DNA from: Elephas maximus indicus
Lineage: Eukaryota > Chordata > Mammalia > Proboscidea > Elephantidae
Assembly: GCF_024166365.1 (NCBI RefSeq)
Contig: NC_064825.1
Span: forward strand, 104,236,480 to 104,300,479
Direction of reading: 5' to 3'
DNA: 64,000 nucleotides
Under the pieces are notes generated by a model that searched no databases, was not told where the DNA came from, and saw nothing but the letters and a program-made list of their open reading frames with translations. Positions 47,904-59,206 of the stretch are shown here, piece by piece. The position numbers and the translations under genes are program-made. Position 1 is the stretch's first letter. Each line of letters begins with the position of its first letter.

Positions 47904-48417
47904 TGTCTTAGTCAACTAGTGCTGCCATTACAGAAATACCACAAGTGGATGGCTTTAACAAAGAAAAGTTTATTTTCTCACAGTCTAGTGGTTACAAGTC
48001 CAAATTCAGGGCGTTGACTCCAGGGAAGGCTTTCTGTCTATGTTGGCTCTGGAGGAAGGTCCTTGTCCTGTCTTCCCCTGGTCAAGGAGCTTCTCAGGCA
48101 CAGGGAACCCAGTCCACAGGATGCTCTCTGCTTCTGGTGCTTCTTTCTGGGTGGTATGAGGTCCCCAACTCTCTGCTTGCTTCTCTTCCCTTTTATCTCT
48201 TAAGAGATAAAAGGTAGTGCAGGCCACATTCCAGGGAAACTCCCTTTACATTGGATCAGGGAGGTACCTGGAGTAAAAGTGGTGTTATAATCCCACCCCA
48301 ATCCTTTTAACATAAAATTGCAATCACAAAATGGAGGACAACCACACAATACTGGGAACCAAGGCCTAAGCAAGTTGATACACATATTTTTTGGGGGCCA
48401 TAATTCAATCCATGACA
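47904..48417 (-). mobile_element. Solo LTR, same family as 43933, minus strand
   Basis: 514 bases with TG...CA ends (plus strand 'tgtcttagtcaactagtgct' to 'attcaatccatgaca'), flanked by perfect 'tctgt' duplications at 47899-47903 and 48418-48422. Copy 1 preserves the empty site at 12652-12656. Confidence 0.9.
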
Positions 48418-48614
48418 TCTGTCTTCTACTTACTTTCTGGCTAATATGCTCTCATTTTCTTAGCTTCTTAATTTGTTCTTATTTTCCTAGGCTCTTAATT
48501 CAAAACTATGATTACTGGTTTTAGAACTATTTTTACAGCTTTCCATAGGTTTAGATAGGTTGTGATTTCATATTAATCTAATTACAAAATATTTTGCATT
48601 TGTCTTGTGATTTA

Positions 48615-51600
48615 TTTTTAAATTAAGGTAAAATTCACATAACCTAAAATATCCATTTTAACCGTTTAAAAACGTACAATTCAGTGGCTTCCAGTGCATA
48701 CACAATACTATGCAATCACCACAACTATCTAATTGCAGAACATTTTCATCACTCACAGAAGAAACTCTGTATCAATTAAGCAGTCACTTTCCATTCTCCG
48801 CTGGCTCAAGGCCTGGGCCATCACTAAGCTGCTTTCTGCCTCTAGGAGCTTGCTCATTTTGGACATTACGTATAAACAGAATCATAAAATGTATGGCACT
48901 TCGTGTCTGCCTTCATTCATTTAGCATAATGTTTTAAGGTTCATTCATGTTGTAGCATGATCAGTACTTAGTTCCTTTTTCTGCCTGAATAATATTGCAC
49001 TGCATGGATTATACTACATTTTGTTTATCCAGTCAACAGTGATGGACATTTGGGTTGTTTCCACCCTTTGGCTATTTTGAATAGACTGCAACATACATAC
49101 GTATACAAGGTTTTTTGAACCTATGTTCTCAGTTCCCTTGGGTATATATCTAGGAGTGTTACTGCTGGAGAAAATGGTATTTTTATGTTTAGTTTTTGAG
49201 GAACTGAAAAACTGTTTTCTACAGTGGCTGCATTATTTTACATTCCCACCAGTATGTACAAGGGTTCCAATTTCCCCTCACCCTCACCAATACTTGTTAT
49301 TTCCCTGTGTGTATGTGTGTGTTTAATATATACAGCTTAGTAGATGTGAAGTGGTACCTCATTGTTGTTTTGGTTTGTATTTCCTCAATGATAATGATAT
49401 TGAGCCCCTTCTCATGTGTTTGCTGGTTATTTGTATATGCTCTTTAAATATTCAGGTCCTTTTGCCATTTTTAAATTGGGCTATTTGTCTTTTTGACATT
49501 GAATGGTAAGAATTTTTTAAATATATATATATGTATTCTATGTACAAGACGCTTACCAAACATATATTTTGCAAATATTTTCTCCCATCCTGTGAGTTGT
49601 CTTTCTACTTTCTTGATAGCATCCTTTGATGTAAAAAAGTTTTTAATTTTGATGACGTCCAATTGTCTATTTTTCTTTTGTTGTTTGTGCTTTTGTTGTG
49701 GATTTAAGAAATGCTTGCCTAATCCAAGGTCTCACTAATTCACGCATATGTTTCTTCTAAGAGATTTATACTTTTAGCTAATAGCTCAAAAGGTCATTGA
49801 TACATTTTGAGCTACTTTTTAACGTAGTGATTTAGGAATCCAAATGAATTCTTTTGTATGTGGATATGCAGTTGTTCCAGCAGCATTTAAGTGACTATTC
49901 AGTCCTCAGTGAATGTCCTTGCCACTGTTGTTTAAAATCAACCAACCTCAGGTGTATAGCTTTATTTCTGGACTCTTGATTCTATTCTGTTGATCTATAT
50001 GTCTGTTCTTATGTCAGTACCATACTGTTTTGATTGTTGTAAGTTTGTAGTAAGTTTTAAGATTGGTAAATTTGCTTTTGAACTTTGTTCTTCTGTTTCA
50101 AGACCATTTCAGCTATGTGGGGTTCCTTGCAATACCATACGAATTACAGAATTAGCTTTTTCATTTCTTCAAAAAAGGCAGTTGGGTTTTTGATATGGAT
50201 CACATTGAATATCTAGATTGCTCTACAGACTATTGCCATCTTAATTATATTAAGTATTCCAGTCCATTAAAACAGGATGTGTTTCCATTTATATTGGTCT
50301 TCTGTAATTTCTTCCAACAATGTTTTGTAGTTTTCAGTGTATGTCTTTTATCTGTTTGGTTCAGTTTATTCTAAGTAGTTTATTCTTTCTGAGGATGTTG
50401 TAAATGGGATTGTTTTAATTTCATTTTTCAATTGTTCATTGCTAGTTTTTTTTGTATATAGATATCGTATCCTGGAACTTTGTTGAAATCATTTAATAGC
50501 TTTAATCTTTTTTTTTTTTTTTTTTTAGCTTTTTGTGGAATGTTTAGAGTTTTCTACACATAAGTGTAAAAGGGTGGGGATAGCAGTAGTATCAAAATCT
50601 GTCTAACTTCAGGGGAGATAATGACCAGGATCAGCCCAATGCTGATTTCCATGAGATGGAGGTCAGACATACCTCTACCCTCCAAACTTTTTACCAATTC
50701 TGACACCAGCTGTCCTGACCATGACACTCTCTACTTCTCTTCTGGGTTTGATAATCTGTTTGAGGTTAGGACCAGGAAGCATGCAGGAAAAGTCTCCCTC
50801 TTCGGTGCAGGATAGCTCTCTCAGGTCTTCTTGGCTGAGGAGGTCTTCTCTCAGCTCCCTCAGGAAAGGCTCCTTTCAGCCCCCTCAGGATAGGTTCTTC
50901 TTGGCCCTTCTGTTTGTCCTTGCTGGCTCTGCCACAGAACCTCTTCCGGGTCTGTCGCCACCAGCTCTGCTGATAGGCCTCTTATGGACCTGCGGCTATC
51001 TTCAGTGTTACAGTCCTCGAGCTGTGTTACAACTCTTTTAGGAGGTTCCTTGCATCCTTTTTCTCTCTGCTTTTTCTCTTGTTCATCTTTTCCTGCTTCT
51101 TTCTGTTTCTAAAACCCTCTGCAGAGTTGGCTGCTTATATATACAATTCCTTATTAATTTCAAGGCATGGCCCTTCCTCCTGGGGGGCCACAAGCTGACC
51201 AATCCCTTCTTGATAGACGGTAGACATTTCATTTGCATAGTGGTCTATAGTCTCCTCATTTGGATAGCCTACTGACCAATCCCTGCAAGGTGAAACCAGT
51301 CATAGGGCAGGCTGCAACCCAGGACCGGATCAAAAGTATCAAAGCCAAGTTGTTTACAGCTTACTCAGGAAATGTCAAAAACTTGGACAAAAATAACAAA
51401 ACTTCTGGGGTAGAAAACTAGGGCAAAGATAAATCCTCAAGGCTTAGGCAAAAAAAAAAAATCTCTCAAACTGTTTTTCCAAAAAAACCAAGACAAAAGG
51501 TCACAAAAAGGAACTATTTTCACAATAATAAGATCATGCTATTTTGATAGCCATAGTTTTCCTTCTCCTTTTTCAATTTGTATGCCTTTCATTTCTTTTT

Positions 51601-52385
51601 CTTGCCTAATCGTATGGCTAGAATTTTCAGGGAGATATTGAATGTAAGTGGTGAGAGCAGAAATTCTTGTTTTGTTCCAAATTTTGAGTAAAACTTTCAG
51701 TACCATTAACTATAATGATAGCTGTGGGTGTTTCATAAATGCCCCTTAGCAAGTTGAAGAAATTCTCTTTCATTCATCATTTGTTGAGTGTTTTTTCATA
51801 AAGTCTATTGGATTTTGTCAAATGTATTTGCATCAATTGAAATGATCATGCGGTATTTTCCCTCATTTTGTTAATGTGGTGTATTACAATGATTAATTTT
51901 CTTATGTTGAAACACCTTCCTTTTCTGAGATATTTCCCACTTGGTTGTGGTGGATAATTCTTTCTTTCAATATGCTGTTGAATTAAATTTGCTAGTATTT
52001 TATTGAGGATTTTGGCAACGATATTCAAATAAATTTTGGTTACTAGTGGTTTTTTCTTGTGATAACTTTGTATTGTTTTGGTAATACTGACCTCATATAG
52101 TTAGGTAGGAATTTTTCCCTTTTAATTTTTGGAAGCGTTTGAGAAGGGTTGGTGTTAATTCATCTTTAAATGTTTGATAGAATTCGCTGGTAATGCCATC
52201 TGGGCCTGAACTTTTCTTTGTTGGAAGTTAAAAAAAATCATTACTGATTAATATCTGTTCTCCTTATAGTTGTATTCACATTTTTATTTCTTCATGAGTT
52301 GGTATTGATAGTCTTCACATTGGTTGGGATTTGTTCATTTCATCTAGGTTATCTAATTTATTGTCATGCAATTGTTTGTTGATGT
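48615..52385 (-). mobile_element. Ancient L1 (second), copy 2
   Basis: The 3' end is at 48615 (sense tail of A/T-rich sequence, 'ggtaaaattcacataaccta'), followed in reverse by 3' UTR and ORF2. The reverse transcriptase remnant at 52028-51846 reads '[18 protein letters not shown]'. The T run at 50510-50527 and the LTR at 50572-51531 interrupt it. Badly decayed. Confidence 0.75.
50572..51531 (-). mobile_element. Solo LTR of another ERV family, with readable promoter motifs
   Basis: About 960 bases of GC-richer sequence with clean L1 on both sides ('tctacacata' before, 'gatcatgctattttgatagc' after) and a probable 'ataag' duplication. In minus-strand sense it has inverted CCAAT boxes (gattggt near 51200 and 51275), an octamer 'atgcaaat' at about 51230 and a TATA box 'tatatataagcagcc' near 51140, the layout of an LTR U3. 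Family not recognised; edges approximate. Confidence 0.6.
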
Positions 52386-52386
52386 T

Positions 52387-52865
52387 TTTGGTTGCCATTG
52401 AGTTGGCCCCGACTCATGGAGACCTTATGTACAACAGAACAAAATGTTGCCGGGTCCTGTGCTGTCTTCAAGATTCTTGGTGTGTTTGAGTCCATTGTTG
52501 CAACTATTGTGTCAATCTATCTCATTGAGGATTTGCCTTGTTCTCGTTGGCGCCCTACTTAAGCAGGCATGATGTCCTTTTGCAGAGACTGGTGTTTCCT
52601 GATGACTCATCCAAAGTAAGTTAGTCAAAGCCTCATCATCCTCACTTTAAGGTTGATTTGTTTGTTCTTTTGGCAGTCCATGGTATATTCAATATACTTT
52701 GCCAACACATTATTTTGAAATATGCTTTGTCAAACACATCAGCTCTTCTGTCTTCCTTTTTCATTATCCAACTTTTGGATGCATATGAGGCTATTGAATA
52801 GGCCACGGCTTGGTTCAGAGTCACCTTAGGCATCAAGGTGACATCTTTGCTACTTAAAACTTTAA
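52387..52865 (-). mobile_element. RTE-clade LINE 3' part, minus strand
   Basis: Reverse-complement tail 'gttggccccgactcatggag' at the left, then C-terminal coding remnant on the minus strand (52836-52642, with 'CWQSILNIPWTAKRTNKS'). 5'-truncated and broken. Confidence 0.88.
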
Positions 52866-52894
52866 ATAGGTTTTTCTACCACCCATCTATCAGT

Positions 52895-53050
52895 ATTTCA
52901 AATACCAGCAGAATCACTCGTGGTGGACAGGTTTCAGTGGAGCTTCAGGACTAAGAGAGACTAGGAAGAAAGGCCTGGCTATCTACTTCCAAAAATTGGC
53001 CAATGAAAAACTTATGGATCCCTAATCTAGGCTTTGGATAATATATTTTG
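52895..53050 (+). repeat. Head part of the composite repeat seen at 23575
   Basis: 'accagcagaatcactcgtgg', 'gaaaggcctggctatctact' and 'ccaatgaaaaacttatggat' match 23575-23700. The RTE-type tail is absent here. Confidence 0.6.
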
Positions 53051-53204
53051 GTATCAGCTTAAAAAAACCTTTCCTGGGCATCCCTACCTCCCCCCAGCTT
53101 TAGCCATGTCCCCATTACCTAGACATATAGCACCTCACCCTTTATTACAGTACTTACTACTCTTTTTCTTTTTAAGTTGAGTTCTTGTACCATGAGATAG
53201 ACGC

Positions 53205-53425
53205 ATTGTCTGAGCTGTGGGGACAGACTCACTGAGTTTAAATCTCAGTTCTGTCACCTACTCACTTCTACCTTGGATAAATTACTTAAACTCATAGTGC
53301 TTCAGTCCCCTCATGTATAAAATGGGCATGGTAATAGTATGCACTACAAAGGATGCCACACATAACATTTTTAATAAAGACCTTGTGTATAGCACTCAAT
53401 AGTTAGTTATTCTTATTTAAAATGC
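53205..53425 (+). repeat. MIR SINE
   Basis: Nearly full-length MIR pattern: 'tttaaatctcagttctgtca', 'ttggataaattacttaaact', 'cccctcatgtataaaatggg', then an AATAAA-like 3' part. Confidence 0.75.
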
Positions 53426-53532
53426 CACTGGGCCTTGTATATTTTAAAAGTTCCATGAACATTTGTCGAAAAGAAAAGAAAATGGGCTATAGGTTCTGGG
53501 TGCAGCCTGATGATTACCCCAACACTGTAGAT

Positions 53533-53743
53533 TTCAGTAGTCCCTGGGAGGCGCAAATAATTAGTCCCTTGACTACCAACTGGAAGCTTGACAATTCAAA
53601 CCCTCCCAGTGGTACTTCAAAAGAATGACTGGAGATCTGCTTCTGAAAGATCCCAGCTTTGAAAACCCTACGAAGTAGTTCTACTCTGCACCCATGAGAC
53701 GGCCATGAATTGGAATTGACTTGAAGGCAAAAGTTTTTTTTTT
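53533..53743 (+). repeat. AfroSINE (diverged)
   Basis: 'agtccctgggaggcgcaaat' head, 'ggagatctgcttctgaaaga' body, 'tggaattgacttgaaggcaa' tail with T run. Confidence 0.8.
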
Positions 53744-53744
53744 C

Positions 53745-54097
53745 CTTTTGGTAGATGATTTCTATCCCTTGTCAAAAATGTCATTCACTGACATCAGGGA
53801 CAGTAGGAAGATGGGATAAGTGTTTGGTTGCTATTTTGGCAAAGTTTCCTGAAATTAATTACTCTTCCCTGAGGAACTAGCTCAGAAGTATGTTACCCAC
53901 TTGCATAAAATTGCACTTGTGTTGTGTAAAAACTGAAGGAGCTGAGAAGAAAGGACTAAGGATTTCTGGGCAGAGAGTCACAAACGCACTGCCTTTCCCT
54001 GACAGAGCTTGATGCCAGACATGGGATTCTTCTGAAATGGTGGGAGAAAGAAATCTCAATCCCAAGGACCAAAATATGTCGCTCTGGACATATATGA
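53745..54097. other. No feature seen
   Basis: Unique-looking sequence without a convincing coding frame. Confidence 0.4.
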
Positions 54098-54098
54098 A

Positions 54099-54286
54099 GG
54101 AGCCCTGCTGGTGCAGTGGCTAAAGTGATTGATTGACTGCTAACCTGAAGGTTGGTAGTTTGAAACTGCCGGTGGCTCTGCAGGAGAAAGATGTGGCAGT
54201 CTGCTTCTATAGATTTACAGCCTTGGAAACCCTATGGGGTCTGTATGAGCTAGAATTGACTCAATGGCAGTGGCTTTTTTTTTTGG
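54099..54286 (+). repeat. AfroSINE (full length)
   Basis: 'ggagccctgctggtgcagtg' head, 'gagaaagatgtggcagtctg' body, 'agaattgactcaatggcagt' tail and a T run. Confidence 0.92.
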
Positions 54287-54289
54287 ACA

Positions 54290-55070
54290 CATAAGATCAT
54301 GGGTCCTCTGAAAAAAGCTCAGAAGAATTGTCTTTAGGAAATTTCTCATGCAGAGGACCTGTAATCAACTGATGGTGTCTTGGTAATTGCATTTGCTTTT
54401 CTAGCTTAAAAATGAGCACCATATTCTTAGGGCCATTATTGAGGCTATCAGACCAAATTTCATATAAAATATCTCTAAGATATTAATGAGTTTCATAGAA
54501 ATGGAAATTGGATAGAGCTGCAGAAACTCTCTCCCTCCATCCCTCTCCTCAAAAACTTAAATTCCTTTTAAGCACCAAAACTGCTTGAATGTGCTGCCCA
54601 GGTTAATTTATTATCTGGCCAAGCTCAAGTAGGATGAGAAGTCCTAGACACACAGGATGGAGTGGATATTGGTATGTTGGAGAAACATAATTTGACAGTT
54701 TTTAAAATTTACTTCACATTTTCCTTTTCTGGAAACACTTTCATTTTCAGCTCGGTAAATTAACATGGCCTTGACCCTGGTTGTACACACTCTGGATTGA
54801 AGAAAACCAAAATAGAGTTATTTTAAAAGTTGATGAGTAGGCTAAAACCCAGCTGATGACAAGTCAGTAGTTTATAACACTCTGAACTGGGTTATACATG
54901 ACCTCTTATAAAATGATGTCCTCCTGATCAGTTTGTGTGTAAGAACAAACTATGACTTATTTGTCAGTATTCTTCTTTGATGCTGATCACAAGTCCCACA
55001 TGTGAGTTTGATAAATTTGGATTTCAAGTCTGGTGCTTGTTTAGAATATTACTACACGTTCCCTTCTTAA
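54290..55070. other. No feature seen
   Basis: Unique-looking AT-rich sequence; no gene, no clear repeat. Confidence 0.4.
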
Positions 55071-55074
55071 GAAA

Positions 55075-55290
55075 GTCTTTTTTGATAGTTCTGTTTGCCT
55101 TTCTCCTCTTTTTCCTCTTCTCTTTGTTTCTCTTCCCCTTTCTATTTCACCTTTTTTCCTTTCCTCCTTCTTCTTTCCCTTTTTCTTCCTCTCTTCTGCT
55201 CTGTTCTCTCTTCTCCTCTCCTCTCATATCCTTCTCCTCTCCTTTTCTTTCATCCATTTCATTCTCCTCCCTCCCTCTATACAAATGCTT
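55075..55290 (+). repeat. Polypyrimidine tract
   Basis: Over 200 bases of almost pure C/T, with (TTCC)n and (TCTCC)n-like stretches. The open frames across it (for example the 121-codon one from 54977) are low-complexity Phe/Ser/Leu and not credible. Confidence 0.85.
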
Positions 55291-55504
55291 TCTGATACCT
55301 AATATCAGGGACACTGTAGGCGTAAACACGAATAGATCATAAGACCAATAAGGCACAGCATTCTACAAACCATTTATTGGAATAGTGAATGGAGGTTACA
55401 GATTTCAGGAACGCTCCACACTCAGTCATAAAAGTTCAATCTGAAAGAATTACATTATCTATGTTGTGGAATGTGGCTTTAGAAGATGAATGAATGAAAT
55501 GGGG

Positions 55505-55860
55505 TAACCACCAATCTATTTTTTTCTCTGTGCATTTGCCTGTTTTAGATATTTCACATAAGTGAGATCATACAAAATTTGTTCTTTGTGACTCATTTAA
55601 ATCCCTCAATATACTGTTTTCAAGGTTCGTCATGTTGTAGCATGTATCAGGACTTCATTTCTCTTTATGGCTGAGTAGAGCCCTTATGGTGCAGTGATTA
55701 AGAGCTTGGCTGTTAATTAAAAGGTCATTAGTTCGAATCCATCAGCTGTACCTTGGAAACCGTATGGGTCAGTTCTACTCTGTCATATATGCTCACAATG
55801 AATCAGAATTCACTCCACAGGAAATGGTTTGGTTTTTTTGTCTTAATGTTTCATTACATG
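55505..55860 (-). mobile_element. Old L1 3' fragment split by an AfroSINE
   Basis: 'gtgagatcatacaaaatttg' and 'catgttgtagcatgtatcag' are the reverse-complement old L1 3' region; the SINE at 55677-55838 sits inside it. Confidence 0.65.
55677..55838 (+). repeat. AfroSINE
   Basis: 'agagcccttatggtgcagtg' head, a well-kept B box 'agttcgaatcc', and the tail 'tcagaattcactccacagga'. Confidence 0.9.
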
Positions 55861-55861
55861 A

Positions 55862-56600
55862 ATGACCAACTCTCAAAATTCCAAATATTTAGCTTTAAAA
55901 GAATCTTTTCTCTAATAAAATGTTCTCAATGTAAAAAATAAGTTAAAATAGAAAAAAGAATAAAACTATAAGGATAGTAAAGGAAGATATTTGTTTTTAA
56001 GGGCCCGTAGTGTCGGCCACAGACAGACCTTGGTATAATGTAACAGGCGTTATTTACCCTCTCTCTGAGCTTGGTCGAATGTAGCAGTACTGTCTTTCAC
56101 ATTTGAGAAGACCAAAAACCTCCCAGGCAGACAAGTAGAAAAAAAGTATGATTCACGGAGAAAAGGGCTTAAAAGAATCTGTAAATGTCTTTGGATTTTT
56201 TTGTATGATTTAAATTAGTAGAACAATTTTGGGTATTTCTCTGAAAAATATGCCCAACAACTTTGAAGAAAATACATGTATCTTTGTGCATCTGTGAATG
56301 TGCTACGTACATGGCCATATCATGGGTTAGCATTTAAAAGCTGATGCATAGTATACGTTCTTGCTAAAGTGAAAAAAAAAGTAAAAAGTTACCCATTTTT
56401 TATTGTGGAAAATTATAAACAAATCAGAATATTATAAAGACTAAAATAAATACTACCTCTAGTGTCTTATGTAGAATATGGGTAATAAAACTATTGATAT
56501 GGTTTTGTACTTGTATTTACCTTCTGTGAAACTGGAAATAAGATATCCCATGGATATTTTTATTTATTAAGCAAAAGTGTCAGTATTGAGGATGAGTGTG
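55862..56600. other. Upstream region of the second olfactory receptor
   Basis: AT-rich sequence with no repeat I can name. Any promoter or untranslated exon of the receptor may lie here or further out, but none can be placed confidently. Confidence 0.4.
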
Positions 56601-56614
56601 ACTTATTTTCAGGG
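56600..56614 (+). promoter_or_regulatory. Probable splice acceptor before the OR coding exon
   Basis: 'gacttattttcag' followed by 'ggacatc' ends about 28 bases before the ATG at 56642, matching the acceptor position seen in the other receptor. Confidence 0.5.
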
Positions 56615-56641
56615 ACATCACCTGTCACCTAAGCTGAAGCG

Positions 56642-57571
56642 ATGAAGTGGATGAATAATGTGACGGAATTCTTCCTCCTGGGCCTGACAGAGAACACGGA
56701 GCTTCAAAAACTTTCATTTGCTGTGTTTTTAATTGTCTACTTGGTTACCTTGGCAGGCAACCTACTCATCATGATCACCATCAGCACCAACAAGTCTTTA
56801 GGGTCCCTCATGTACTTCTTCCTGTCTTACTTATCCTTTATTGAATGCTGCTCTTCTTCATCCACGGCCCCCAAAATGCTAGCTGCCAGTCTTACAGTGA
56901 GAAAAACCATCTCTTTTGGTGGGTGTATGACTCAAATCTTTGCTGTACATCTTTTTGGTGCTGCTGAGATCATCCTGCTGACGGTGATGGCCTATGACCG
57001 CTATGTGGCCATCTGCAAACCCCTGCACTACATGACCATCATGAGCCACAGGCTGTGCATCCTCCTGGTGAGAATAGTCTGGGCTGGAGGCTTTGTCCAC
57101 GCAACCATTCAGGTCCTCTTCATAGTCTGGCTGCCCTTCTGTGGCCCCAATGTCCTAGACCACTTCATGTGTGACTTGATCCCTTTGTTGGAACTTGTTT
57201 GCATGGACACTCATACTCTTGGTCTCTTTGTTGCTGCTAACAGTGGATTCATATGCTTGTTAAACTTCCTCCTCTTGGTGGTCTCCTATGTGGTCATCCT
57301 GCGCTCCCTAAGGGTCCATAGCTTGGAGGGGAGGCACAAAGCCCTTTCCACCTGTGCCTCTCACATCACAGTAGTCGTTTTACTCTTTGTGCCCTGCATA
57401 TTTGTGTATCTGCACCCAGCAACTACCTTCTCCATTGATAAAGCTGTGACTGTCTTTTATACCATGATCACTCCTATGTTAAACCCGTTAATCTATACCC
57501 TTAGAAACGCAGAAGTGAAAAATGCTGTGAAGAAGCTCTGGGGTGAAAAAGTGACTTCAAGTGAGAAATAA
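56642..57571 (+). CDS. Olfactory receptor, OR4 family (OR4C-like), intact
   Basis: A 309-residue seven-transmembrane odorant receptor of normal family length, expected to act in olfactory cilia through Golf and cAMP. The first ATG is followed by a glycosylation site at N5 (NVT) and the family start motif TEFFLLGL. Then TM1 (about 24-48, GN at 39-40), TM2 with '[11 protein letters not shown]' (57-67), Cys95 before TM3, [15 protein letters not shown] (116-130), extracellular loop 2 cysteines at 167, 177 and 187, '[14 protein letters not shown]' (233-246) and [12 protein letters not shown] (278-289). All are intact, with a stop after SSEK. One oddity is Leu57 in place of the near-invariant Pro of PMYFFL. 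It is similar over its length to the minus-strand receptor at 26956-27902. OR4C, OR4P and OR4S groups are all close, so no symbol is given. Confidence 0.95.
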   Translation: MKWMNNVTEFFLLGLTENTELQKLSFAVFLIVYLVTLAGNLLIMITISTNKSLGSLMYFFLSYLSFIECCSSSSTAPKMLAASLTVRKTISFGGCMTQIFAVHLFGAAEIILLTVMAYDRYVAICKPLHYMTIMSHRLCILLVRIVWAGGFVHATIQVLFIVWLPFCGPNVLDHFMCDLIPLLELVCMDTHTLGLFVAANSGFICLLNFLLLVVSYVVILRSLRVHSLEGRHKALSTCASHITVVVLLFVPCIFVYLHPATTFSIDKAVTVFYTMITPMLNPLIYTLRNAEVKNAVKKLWGEKVTSSEK

Positions 57572-57784
57572 TCACAGCAACATAAAATGACTTTATTCTT
57601 TAAATGTTGAACAGAAGGGAAGAGAATTTCTATGGATCAAGATCAGGTGAACACTATTTTTCTGAAATAATTGGCTATTGGCATATAGGTATTTTGAGAA
57701 AAGGCCCAGATAGGAAATTACTTATCAGTATAAAAATATTCCATTTAGATTTGTTTATTGTCTATGCTTGTTGATCTTTAAAAC

Positions 57785-57950
57785 ACTGACAGAATCAGTT
57801 AGGGCTTCTTAAAAGGCAGATTCCCAGGACACAGCTCTAGACATTCTAATTCAGAGGAGTGTTGTATTTACATATCCACATTTCAACAAATGACCCAGAT
57901 GTTTCTGAAGCAGGTGATCCATTCGCTCTGAGCAATAGTGTTGTAGATTC
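57785..57950 (+). mobile_element. MER5-like DNA transposon fossil
   Basis: 'gcttcttaaaaggcagattc', 'attctaattcagaggagtgt' and 'tgtttctgaagcaggtgatc' follow the order of the MER5A-type hAT fossil. Confidence 0.55.
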
Positions 57951-58374
57951 CCTTCACAGAAACTTCATGGGAAGCATCCCTCACAGCAGAAGCTATGAGA
58001 ACCATGAAACTCAAATCTTCATAAATTGTGCAATGAAAACCCACTACTTTGGCAAATGCAAAACCAAAACAAAATGTCCTGAGATAATAGGAATGTTTAG
58101 GTATTTATTCTCCATTTTCTCTTTCTGTACATTCTAATCTTCTGCAACATAAAGTCTCATTTTCTGGTTTTTCCTTCCTGCCTCCAAAAGGAAAGGTTTG
58201 CCATTTATTCTAGCTGCATTACTTGGATGAAAACTTACTTTTATATTATCCTAACTAGTCATTCACATTGAGTCTTTTTTTTTTTTTTTACACTTTTGCT
58301 TCATGTAGGATATTTCACACACCATCTCTTATGTGCATTTTTGGGAGGAATGGGTGGTAGAGTCTAGTATGCCA

Positions 58375-58545
58375 TAATGGTTAATGTCTGTGTAAGCCAG
58401 CCGGGAGTTTAAATGTTAGTGTTGCTGCTTATAGTGTGAACTTCAGCAAAAGATGACCTCTTTAGGATTATCAGGATAAAATAAACCATGTAAAGCTCTT
58501 AGTAGGCACTAAATACTTAATAAAGATTAGTTCTTGTAAGCATTT
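58375..58545 (+). repeat. MIR-like SINE
   Basis: 'gccagccgggagtttaaatg' through 'aaagctcttagtaggcacta' and 'aataaagattag' follows the MIR order loosely. Confidence 0.5.
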
Positions 58546-58587
58546 TTTATTACTGGAGTATCTGAAATTGTAATAAACAAAAACAAA

Positions 58588-58742
58588 CAAACAAAAAGCC
58601 ACCGAGTTGATTTCAACTCATAGTGACCCCATAGGACAGAGCAGAACTTCCCCATAAGGATTCAAGAAGCAGCTGGTTGATTAGAACTGCTGACCTATTG
58701 GTTAGCAATTGAGCTCTTAACCACTGCACCACCAGGGTTCCA
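58588..58742 (-). repeat. AfroSINE
   Basis: 'gttgatttcaactcatagtg' to 'cactgcaccaccagggttcc'. The middle block is absent. Confidence 0.9.
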
Positions 58743-59007
58743 GAAATTATAATACGTTGAAGGCAATGTGAGTGGCTGAGTTTTCCTGAATTATCGGTAG
58801 AGGTTCCTCTTCATTGAGTTCACCTTTTATGCTTGTTTTTAGGCTTAGTTTTGCCTCTTCTAATGGAAAGGTATTTGCGTGGCTTGGTTGAGATTTTAAA
58901 GCTTCAATAGCTCTGAAAAACTGGGAATTGCAAAAGTGGAGGACTCCTGAGGAAACAGTAATTTTCTGATGATTCTGGTAATGACAGAGGTCCAGAGACA
59001 TAAAGAG

Positions 59008-59206
59008 TAGGGTACCTGTTGCCATGGAGTTCTCATTCATAGCAACCTTATAGGACAGAGTAGAGCTACTCTGTGGGGTTTCCAAGGCTGTAGTCTTTAT
59101 GGAAGCAGACTGCTACATCTTTTTCCCACATCGCAGCTGGTGCTCTCGAACTGCTGACCTTCTGGTTAGCAGCCAAGCACTTAAACTCTGCACCACCAGT
59201 GCTCCT
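59008..59206 (-). repeat. AfroSINE (full length)
   Basis: 'aggacagagtagagctactc', the middle block 'agcagactgctacatctttt', ending 'ctctgcaccaccagtgctcc'. Confidence 0.9.

Larger units (their letters stand above)
46805..48615 (-). mobile_element. Ancient L1 (first), copy 2
   Basis: Reverse-complement L1: 'atttgcatttccctgattac' near 46845, a mid-ORF2 stretch around 47440-47540, and 'aaagaaccagcttgttgttt' near 47830. It is interrupted by an AfroSINE with microsatellite (47053-47440) and a solo LTR (47904-48417). Shared with copy 1. Confidence 0.75.
28849..49840 (+). repeat. Segmental duplication, copy 2 (direct repeat with 1-20340)
   Basis: Starts about 950 bases upstream of the OR4C-like gene. 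Shared blocks are 28849-30973, 46730-46955 and 47595-49840, with later elements making up the rest. The distance between the copy starts is about 28.85 kb and includes one receptor gene, consistent with tandem duplication of an OR-bearing unit. Confidence 0.85.

Noticed and set aside
54977-55342. 121-codon open frame with a hydrophobic Phe/Leu/Ser stretch
   Set aside because: Produced by a long polypyrimidine tract; not a real membrane protein.
55700-55745. tRNA-like B box and head
   Set aside because: The promoter-like head belongs to an AfroSINE, which is tRNA-derived; no cloverleaf with an acceptor stem is present.
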